Source: Pyronema omphalodes | Taxonomy: Eukaryota; Ascomycota; Pezizomycetes; Pezizales; Pyronemataceae | Direction of reading: 5' to 3' | Assembly (NCBI GenBank): GCA_024516155.1 | Contig: JAJJXM010000042.1 | Coordinates: 517,378-581,377, forward strand | Length of the DNA stretch: 64,000 nt | Part shown: in pieces, positions 56,733 through 64,000 of the stretch | Position numbering within the stretch: the first letter of the stretch is position 1 | Layout: each line of letters opens with the position of its first letter | Position numbers and translations under genes: made by a program | The notes under the pieces: model-generated | Databases searched by the model: none | Seen by the model: only the letters and a program-made list of their open reading frames with translations | What the model was told of the DNA's origin: nothing

Positions 56733-57116
56733 GTGGAGGACTTCCCATCGCTCTATTGGGGGTGGATAGAACAACCTCAACTTCATCTATTCGATAGCAA
56801 TAGAAAATCTGAATAGACAGGGGGGTAGCGACCCCCCTGTCTATCCTAGTGCTCTATTCGCGTTCTATAGAAAATATTTTTTTGTGGTGAAATGGACTCT
56901 CACGTCCGTTGCTATAGAGCGATGGGAAGTCCTCCATTTTCCAACAAAACACAATGCCCTCCAATCAATCAAAAGTTGTAACTCTGAAATCACAAAGGCA
57001 TTGGGGTCAGAGACGCGCTCGATCGTGATAAGCGAATTCGTAACAATTTACGGTATCATTCTGCTGTAAAATGCAATAGAAAAATTGTTGCTATAGCCTT
57101 ACGGGAAGTTCTCCAC
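56733..57116. mobile_element. Mariner-like MITE with TA flanks
   Basis: Left end GTGGAGGACTTCCC, right end GGGAAGTTCTCCAC, both bordered by TA (56731-56732, 57117-57118). A second inverted copy of the left end lies inside: 56735-56756 and 56914-56935 are perfect 22-bp inverted repeats, so two related elements may be nested. Non-coding. A 14-bp hairpin lies near the middle of the left half. Confidence 0.7.
56813..56844. repeat. Perfect 14-bp stem hairpin, loop AGCG
   Basis: ATAGACAGGGGGGT, loop AGCG, ACCCCCCTGTCTAT. No mismatch. Confidence 0.9.
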
Positions 57117-57118
57117 TA

Positions 57119-58209
57119 CACAGACTCTTCATCTTTGTATCCCAAAATTCCTCTATCTATCTTTCTGTCGATCTGTCTAGTTACGTGGATAATAGTTAAA
57201 GTCATAATGATGTAGCTCTTATAAGCTCTGTCTATCCTCTCTTTTCCCATTCCCGATCACGGCAGAGTACAATATTAACCTCGAATACGATTCATGTCTT
57301 GATCCTAGATCTCATAATTCTCGTAGTTAGTTACCTTCAAAGACTGAATCCCCGCATCCCACACAACTGGTACATAGATAGCCTCAGTTGCTAGCCAAAT
57401 TAGCTTCTTCCACTAGGACACGCAGAATAAAAAGCGGAGAATAACAAACCTGATATTTCTGCTTGGAATAGAATCATCACCAGGAACGTTGACAGGATTT
57501 CTAGGGCTTGTTGGGATTGATCATTATCCGTCTCTTGCGATTGTTAGGGAAGGGGCTGATAAGTATCCAGGCTTCTGCGGGGCTCAGGGTTCTGTTGTTG
57601 AAGAAATAGTCGCTGCTTTGAGATCTGACGTGGAATGGGATGCGGAATATAAGTCATGGGTAAGCATCACTGATCACCACGGATCTGAGACGTAGAAGAA
57701 GATAGATATATAGAGGTGTTGTACTTCTTGGCATTACTGGTATCTGGAAACGAGGCTCAGTTTCAAACGTCCAGTTTGGATATTTTGGTACACAGTGGAT
57801 ACCTAGCTAAGTTTATCAGTATCCCCGTGACGGCTATATGCTTCCTATGCAACTGGTCCTATAAACCTCACTGCTATAAACTCAGTACAAGACCACTTTT
57901 TCCACTTCTTATACAGGCAATCTTCTTGCAGTGAATAGTAAAAACATCGGCATAGGAGTTGATTGATATGTAGTAGTCAGAAATCGCAGCTGTAGAGTAT
58001 TTACCTACAGATAGCTCCGGGGAGGTTTATGGGGACATTTATACATCTCTAGCTCCTTTTGTATATACATTATCGGGGTGAGAATAGTTGGAATAACTCA
58101 GAGTTGTCCGGAGGGGTTTGTTTTACTTTGAACTATTGCAATATTTCTGTTTTCCCAGTTGAAACTCGAAAGTCCGCTGAAATATTGATAATTGTGCCAT
58201 CTTCCTATC
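57119..58209. other. Diverged duplicate of 51.5-52.5 kb, then unique DNA
   Basis: No gene. 57119-57715 follows 51515-52500 in order (CAGACTCTTCATCTTTGTATC, GATCATTATCCGTCTCTTGCGATTGTT, AAGAAATAGTCGCTGCTT) without its minisatellites. 57720-58209 holds nothing I recognise. Confidence 0.5.
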
Positions 58210-58574
58210 CAGACCTCCCAGTCATACGAACCAGTTTGAAATAGTACTTCAAGGGCGATTTTGCAATGTTTGGGGAACCTGGCCCGCTGCCGGGGCTCAC
58301 ACCACCACTTGATGGCAGATTGACTATCTCCAAGTGCTACCTCCAGTCCCAGTGCACAGTAATCAAAATACTCGTCCGGCTGCGTAGGACTACTTGGACC
58401 GCAGCTTCAGGGCCGTATTGGGGTTCTAGCAGGGTATTAAATCCAGGTGGTATAGTGGAGAGGCCGCTGTTGGAAACTCATTATCGGTCGTTTGAGGGAA
58501 ATGGCAGTGTGAGGTAAGGTTGAGTTCTGTAGGTCAAGGGAAAATGATCTAGGCAAGATATATAGGAGGATTGT
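58210..58574 (-). mobile_element. hAT relic H4, cut by the gypsy element
   Basis: Begins CAGACCTCCCAGTCATACGAACCAG, then jumps to sequence matching 12675-12985 of H1, and stops at GGAGGATTGT, where intact copies read on TTGCC. Confidence 0.75.
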
Positions 58575-59198
58575 TGTCACGGCGTAGAATCACAAGAGTA
58601 GCTAGAGAGAAATAATGATGAAAAATAAATAAATAACTAAGATAAAAAGGGATAAGAAGAGGAGGTTATCGGGAGAAGGAGGGAGCCAAGTATGATGGAA
58701 CGAAGGAACGGAGGAAGGGAGGAAAGAGGAGGAACGAATGGAGAACGAAGGAGGGAAGGGAATGAGGGATTAAGGAAGAAGACGGAGACTATGGGGGTAA
58801 CGACGAAGGAGGATGAGGGGATTATGGGAAGCTAGGTAATGGAGGAGCAAGACTAGAGAACGAGGAGTAAGGAGATAGGGTACGAAGACGAGGGAGTAGG
58901 AAGTAAGAGGAAGGAGGAAGGGTGGAACCGGAATGAAGAGGGATTTGGGATAGGGAATAGGGCGAGGGAAGGAGCGGGGAAAAGTCAAGGAGTCGGGGAA
59001 AAGAGAGGACGGAAAAGGATAAATAGTTGTAATGTTCTCCGTAGCTGAGGTTCGATATGCAACGTCTTGTATTCAACCACCAATACAAAGTCGTGCCTCG
59101 CCCTACAAAGTCTGTCCTGCCTCCCCGTGTCATAGTCTATCACTCGCCGCCGAGCCCGCGAGTCCCCTAGTCTCGTCTGTCCCCAGTCCGCCGTTACA
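58575..59198 (+). repeat. 5' LTR of the gypsy element (borders inferred)
   Basis: Starts TGTCACGG after the hAT break and probably ends CCGTTACA: TG...CA with 7 of 8 bases inverted-complementary. About 624 bp, with a very purine-rich stretch (58600-59010). The 3' LTR is not in the window to confirm borders, and no clear primer-binding site follows. Confidence 0.55.
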
Positions 59199-59236
59199 CT
59201 ACGTTGCATCGCCAAACCACTACCGGACTCGCAACC

Positions 59237-60472
59237 ATGGTCGAATCCACCGTTCCACCGATCGACCCCCCCGTTATCGTCCGAATCCCAGCCAACCACG
59301 CCCGAGCAATCTCCGCTCTCGCCTCCTCCCCCGCCGACACCCTAGACTACAACGACCTCCGTTCCAACTACGAGGAAGCTATTCAGTTAGCCCGGGCCCT
59401 TGACGCCAGTGAGAACCTAACAACTCACTATGCATCCCTCACCGCCCAGCAAGAGGACCTCGCACTGGAACGAGACGCTGCGGTGGCTGATCGAAACACC
59501 CTATCCTCGCGGGTGGCTCTGCTCGAAGCACAGCTGGCGCAGACCCTCACCCTCGCCAACGCTGTCGGGCAACAAACGACAAACCCGGATCCAGCCTCCT
59601 TCCCCACTCACCGCCGAAACCCCCCCAATCCTGACGCTTTCACGGGAGAAGACCGTTCCTTACTCGACGATTTCCTCTTCTTCATGGATATGCGTCTCGA
59701 GGACCGCCCCGGTGAATTCCCGGATGAACAATCGAAAATCCGTTTCCTCCTACTTAACCTCAAAGGAGCGGCGCTCAGGCAAGTGAAACACCTTGCCCGC
59801 CCAGGACCCAACGCCATCGACACCTACGCCGGGATGGTCCAAGCCCTCCAAGAAGCATACGGGGATCCTGACCGAGTGAACACCGCCGAGCGAGCCCTCA
59901 ACAAACTTAGGCAGGGAAACCGGGACTTCGCAGCGTACCACGCAGACTTCAACCGTCTGGTCGCCGAAGTCCATTGGAACGACGCCGCCAAGAGGGCAGC
60001 CTTCCACCGTGGGTTATGTGAGGAAATCAAGGACATCATCTCAACTCAGGATGTCCCGGAGGAGTGGCATGAATACCTCAACTTCATCAAGAAGAGGGAT
60101 ACGCAGTTGAGGGCCAGGAGGGCCGAGGTATACCGCACCCCCTTCCGCCCCCTCTCGAACTCGTCGCCTCGCCCCCCCTTCAACAACCAAACCACGAGCG
60201 CCCCTCACCCCACCAACAGCGGCAGCGGCAACTTTGGCCCTGCCCCCATGGATCTCTCTGCAGCGAGAAAACGCCTTTCCCCCGAAGAACGACAAAAACG
60301 GATCGACGAAAACCGCTGCCTATACTGCGGAGGCTTCAACCATCTCGCCCGGGACTGTCCCAACCGCCCCAAAACGTCATTTCAGCCCCTCCGAGCCGCT
60401 CTCGCTGAAGTCCCCCGGGTGGAGGATCACCCAGACTCACTCGACGCCGCCCCCCAGGCGGGAAAAGCTTAA
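59237..60472 (+). CDS. gag: Gypsy Gag polyprotein (411 aa)
   Basis: ATG 59237 (MVESTVPPID) is the first in frame. A capsid-like retrotransposon gag region is at ~125-290 (FTGEDRSLLDDFLFFMD, YADPxx-type stretch, FHRGLCEEIKD) and a CCHC zinc knuckle CLYCGGFNHLARDCP (C-x2-C-x4-H-x4-C) near 369-383. Forms the virus-like particle and binds element RNA. The stop at 60470 comes four bases after a -1 slippery heptamer. No break seen in this frame, so Gag could still be made. Confidence 0.85.
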   Translation: MVESTVPPIDPPVIVRIPANHARAISALASSPADTLDYNDLRSNYEEAIQLARALDASENLTTHYASLTAQQEDLALERDAAVADRNTLSSRVALLEAQLAQTLTLANAVGQQTTNPDPASFPTHRRNPPNPDAFTGEDRSLLDDFLFFMDMRLEDRPGEFPDEQSKIRFLLLNLKGAALRQVKHLARPGPNAIDTYAGMVQALQEAYGDPDRVNTAERALNKLRQGNRDFAAYHADFNRLVAEVHWNDAAKRAAFHRGLCEEIKDIISTQDVPEEWHEYLNFIKKRDTQLRARRAEVYRTPFRPLSNSSPRPPFNNQTTSAPHPTNSGSGNFGPAPMDLSAARKRLSPEERQKRIDENRCLYCGGFNHLARDCPNRPKTSFQPLRAALAEVPRVEDHPDSLDAAPQAGKA

Positions 60473-60503
60473 CCCAGGAAGAGAAGGATGGCCCCCTCCC
60501 TGG
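60460..60503 (+). promoter_or_regulatory. Predicted -1 ribosomal frameshift signal, gag to pol
   Basis: GGGAAAA (60460-60466) lies in the gag frame as G GGA AAA, the X XXY YYZ form. After a 7-base spacer, CCAGG (60474-60478) can pair with CCTGG (60499-60503). A -1 shift enters the frame that continues to pol; the gag stop follows at 60470. Confidence 0.7.
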
Positions 60504-63500
60504 CAAGACCCAAGTAGATTCACACAAAAATAAATATTACTATAACATATCCTCAATCGCAGTGAATCTGGCAGTGTCACACCCTAAAATGTGTGAGGAT
60601 AGAATTGGTATCATATATAACGCAATGGAGAATATGGCAAACTCGACAGAGAATGAATAGTCAGATTAGTATCCCGGGCCGGAACCCCCAGAGGAGCTCC
60701 GACAAGCCACGTCACGTGATTCGTGACTTTCCGATAGGACCTCACGAGGATCCCGGCCCGAGGCGTCGCAACTATTATTCAATGTCAGTTTGGGAGGATT
60801 CAGAAGAGAAGAGATTGGGGAACACTTACCTCATGGGTGTCGACTTACCCTTGAGCAACTACGAACGACGCTGATGGAGAACGAAGACGAAGACGAAAGG
60901 ACACCTCCTTATACTTGAGGAGTGTTCGGAAGTTCACGGCTACAAAGGGGTCTGCATCGGAAGAGAGTTCCAAGGATGTGCAGAGCGGTGCGACGAAATC
61001 ATCCGGTGTTACTTAGTTGGGTGAAGGGTCAGCCAGGAAGACAAGGCAGAGTCTAGTCGGCAAACAGGAGTGGGGCTATGGACAAGGGTCAAGATTGCTA
61101 AGGCATGAGACGACGTCCATAAGCATGCAACCCTCTCAAGGACACTGTTTGGTGGAACCGATATGACGCGCCCTTAGGCTATTGACTACCAACCAAGGAA
61201 CAGCTCGGCGTTTGCATCCACACCAGGGTGTGGCTGCGCGCAAGTGAGCGCAGGTGGAGCCATAATGACATCACACAGGAATGTGTCGGAGTGATCCACT
61301 CCGGTAGGGCATGGATGCCTTATGATGTCAGATTCCTCCATTCGCAATCGAGATTCTCTAGGGAGATCTATGATAGCACGACTCACAAGATAAATGACTC
61401 ACATGTTATTTGTCAGAGGAGTTCATGCATTATGCAGTCAAGCGGAGTTGCCCTCCCATATGACTCATAACCCTGACACCTGATTGGAAGGTGTGGTAGT
61501 ACAGAGAGGAATGTCAAGGATTAGTCTGACGATAGCAAGCATCATGCAAGCAAGTAATCAATATGATTACGCACTTCGTATGATGCAATCTATCAGCAGA
61601 TGCGTCTCAGAAATGACTCTTGTCTTATCTCCTAGGCTCAGTTTGGAAATTGGTTCCCTAGGAAGTCTGGGCGAACTTGTAGACGAAAGTCTATAAAAGA
61701 GCCTTTGTCTTCCCTCTCTCTCCTCCATCATCAACCATTTGATCCTCTACGCGACGATACCTATTTACACCAACAAATACCTCCGAAGACAACCCTTAAG
61801 TTTATTCCGCCTGTGATCGATTAATTCTCTTCCTAGCTTTATCTTTGGATAAGCTCTATTAGTTCTTGGGAACGAAGTGTCTGTCTGTTCTTGGGAACGA
61901 ATTGTCTGTCAACCCTGAGAACGAAGCACTAGAGATACAATCGGATAAGCCTCTGCATAGTCGAAGCTGTGCCCAGGTTCACAGGCAGCCATCGAAGAAA
62001 AAGGACTCGACGGAACCCACCTCGTGGTCACTTGTAACATAAAAACCCCCGATAAAACCATACCTACACACGCCCTGATCGACTGTGGAGCAACAGGATT
62101 CGCCTTCCTCGACAAATCCTTCGCCCAGCTGCACAACATCCCTACCCAGCCCCTTAAGACTCCCCGATCCCTGGAAGTAATCGACGGTAGGAAAATATCA
62201 TCCGGCGACATCACCGACCTCGCGAAGCTGGAACTCCACATACACGAGCATCGTGAAATCCTCCCCCTGTTCCTCACAAAGCTTGGACATTATCCAATCG
62301 TGCTAGGGATCCCATGGTTAAAATTGCACGACGTCGCCATACGGTTTGCGTCAAACCTTATCACCTTCGGATCGCAGCACTGTCTCGCCCACTGTAACGA
62401 TAGGGCAGTAACAGTACGAGGAGTCAGTGAAGAACCCCCCCCGACGAAATCTATTAGTATTGCCCTGACCACCTTCCCCTCGCTACGCCGACACGCCAAA
62501 TCTGCCAACCTGACCATTTACGCCTTGGAAGTATCTCGACTCCCCGACGCACCCGCCGCCTCCACCCCCGATAGCTCCACCCCCGATACCCTCACCCCCG
62601 AAAACTCCATCCCGCCCGAATACCACGACTTCCTCCCCCTCTTTTCCGAAATAGAAGCCAACAAACTACCCCCCCATCGCCCCTACGATCACAGCATACC
62701 CCTCAAAGAAAACTTCAACCCCCCTTTCGGACCCATATACCCCCTCTCGCGAACGGAACTCACAGCCCTCCGAGAATGGTTGGACGAAAACCTCTCCAAG
62801 GGCTTTATTCGCGCCTCCTCCTCCCCCGCCGGTGCTCCCATACTGTTCGTCAAAAAAGGGGACGGGTCCCTACGACTTTGCGTGGACTATCGAGGGCTCA
62901 ACGAGGGGACCATCAAAAACCGCTACCCCTTGCCTTTGTTGCACGAGACACTGATGCGTTTAGAAAAGGCGAAGTACTTCACGAAGCTTGACATCCGAGG
63001 AGCTTACAACCTGGTTCGCATGGCTCGAGGGGAGGAGTGGAAGACAGCTTTCCGAACCCGCTACGGACTGTTTGAGTCCCTCGTGATGCCCTTCGGCTTG
63101 ACCAACGCCCCCCGCCACATTTCAACACTTCATCAACGATGTCTTGAGGCCCTACCTCGACGTCTTCGTCACCGCCTACTTAGACGACATCCTTATCTAC
63201 AGTGACTCCCTCGAAGACCACAGACATCACGTACGACAAGTCCTCGCCGCTCTCTCTACCGCCGGCCTCCACCTCAAGCCCGAGAAGTGTGAATTCCACC
63301 GCACACAAGTCAAATACCTCGGTTTCATTATCTCCACCTCCGGCACACAAATGGACCCCGACAAAATCGCCACCGTCCAAGATTGGCCCACCCCGTGTAA
63401 TGTCCGGGACGTTCAGTCCTTTTTGGGCTTTGCCAACTTCTACCGGCGCTTCATTCGGAATTATAGTATGATTGTTTCCCCCCTCACCCGCCTAACCCGC

Positions 63501-64000
63501 AAAGATACCCCCTTCTCCTGGACTGCAGCTTGCGCTGACGCCTTCGCCGCACTCAAATCCGCCTTTACGACCGCCCCTATTCTCCAACACTTCAGCTACG
63601 ACAAGGAGATCGTGGTCGAAACAGACGCCTCCGACTTCGTCTCCGCCGGTGTCCTCTCCCAGCCCGATTCCTCCGGTGTCCTCCATCCCGTGGCGTTCTA
63701 CTCTCGCAAGCATAGTCCCGCCGAGTGTAACTACGAGATATACGACAAGGAGCTTCTCGCCATCGTCCGAGCTTTCGAGGCCTGGCGACCGGAGCTCGAA
63801 GGTAGTCTACACCCCATCCGTGTCCTCAGCGACCACAAGAATTTGGAATACTTCATGTCCACCAAACTTCTCAACCGCAGACAGACCCAATGGGCGGAAT
63901 TCCTCTCCCGCTTCGCTTTCCAGATCGTGTACCGCCCCGGAAAATCAGGTGGGAAACCCGACGCGCTCACTCGAAGGTCAGGAGACCTTCCTCAGGAGGG
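60466..64000 (+). pseudogene. pol: Gypsy pol (protease, RT, RNase H), interrupted and frameshifted
   Basis: In the -1 frame from 60466 to 60574, then broken by a solo LTR (60575-61983), then resuming at 61984. Protease active-site motif DCGATG at 62081. RT: LCVDYRGLN (~62877), [18 protein letters not shown]; then one extra C in a six-base run (63108-63113) shifts the frame, and QHFINDVL and YLDD (63177) continue in the next frame. RNase H marks TDASD (63621), YDKELLAI and SDHKNLEYF follow, open to the window end. With two breaks this copy is not expected to make full Pol. Confidence 0.88.
60575..61983 (+). mobile_element. Solo LTR (1409 bp) inside gypsy pol
   Basis: Starts TGTCACACCC and ends GTTCACA; flanked by the 5-bp direct repeat GGCAG (60570-60574 and 61984-61988). 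TATAAAAG at 61692-61699 suggests a promoter about 290 bp from its end. No coding frame of note. Removing it with one GGCAG restores the pol reading phase (1414 bp is 1 mod 3, matching the frame change seen across it). Confidence 0.83.

Larger units (their letters stand above)
58575..64000 (+). mobile_element. Ty3/gypsy LTR retrotransposon, 3' part outside window
   Basis: Order is LTR, gag with CCHC knuckle, frameshift site, protease, reverse transcriptase, RNase H. The window ends before integrase and the 3' LTR. Inserted into a hAT relic. The protease-RT-RNase H order identifies Ty3/gypsy rather than Ty1/copia only together with the RT sequence type ([22 protein letters not shown]), since integrase is not visible. 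Confidence 0.9.

Noticed and set aside
58600..59010. Purine-rich stretch considered as a polypurine tract or a gene
   Set aside because: Too long for a polypurine tract and no coding frame; it belongs to the inferred LTR.

Overview
The window is fungal nuclear DNA, most likely from a filamentous ascomycete (Pezizomycotina). The conserved genes have short introns (56-98 bp) with GTATGT/GTAATT donors and CTAAT-like branch sites. They include a fungal C2H2 regulator, an ASPM-like CH/IQ protein, a cystinosin-type PQ-loop transporter and an NTO1/BRPF-type PHD protein. The lineage cannot be fixed more closely from this sequence. Intergenic DNA is very rich in microsatellites, poly-T runs and long G or C runs.

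Layout. 1-8.3 kb is conserved: the 3' part of a three-finger C2H2 gene, then a 1697-aa ASPM-like protein. 8.3-41 kb is a gene-poor accessory region built from repeated modules. It carries six copies of an unrecognised ~227-aa family (family A) and five near-complete copies, plus one fragment, of an unrecognised small family (family B) with a KTVTW motif resembling a PP1-docking site. The region also holds hAT-type DNA transposons and four copies of a ~325-bp imperfect palindrome placed just upstream of the long family B ORFs. A 10.3-kb unit (19.3-29.6 kb) is followed directly by an 11.4-kb homologous unit (29.6-41.0 kb). 41.7-50.5 kb is conserved again: a minus-strand cystinosin homologue with an apparent one-base frameshift and a 1148-bp intron, divergent from the NTO1 homologue. 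50.5-58.2 kb is low-complexity DNA containing two decayed, head-to-head family B relics, a hAT relic and a mariner-like MITE. From 58.2 kb to the end, a Ty3/gypsy retrotransposon has inserted into a hAT relic. It has an LTR, gag, a -1 frameshift heptamer and PR-RT-RNase H. Its own pol is interrupted by a 1409-bp solo LTR flanked by a 5-bp target duplication.

How it fits together. The conserved genes serve transcription, spindle function, lysosomal/vacuolar cystine export and histone H3 acetylation. The accessory block looks like an actively rearranging, lineage-specific gene nest. Family A copies keep a common TATA promoter (TATAAAA 146-166 bp before the ATG) and family B copies keep their C-terminal half, so at least some are probably expressed and selected. 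The repeated association of A, B and the palindrome is the best candidate here for an undescribed system; its function is unknown.
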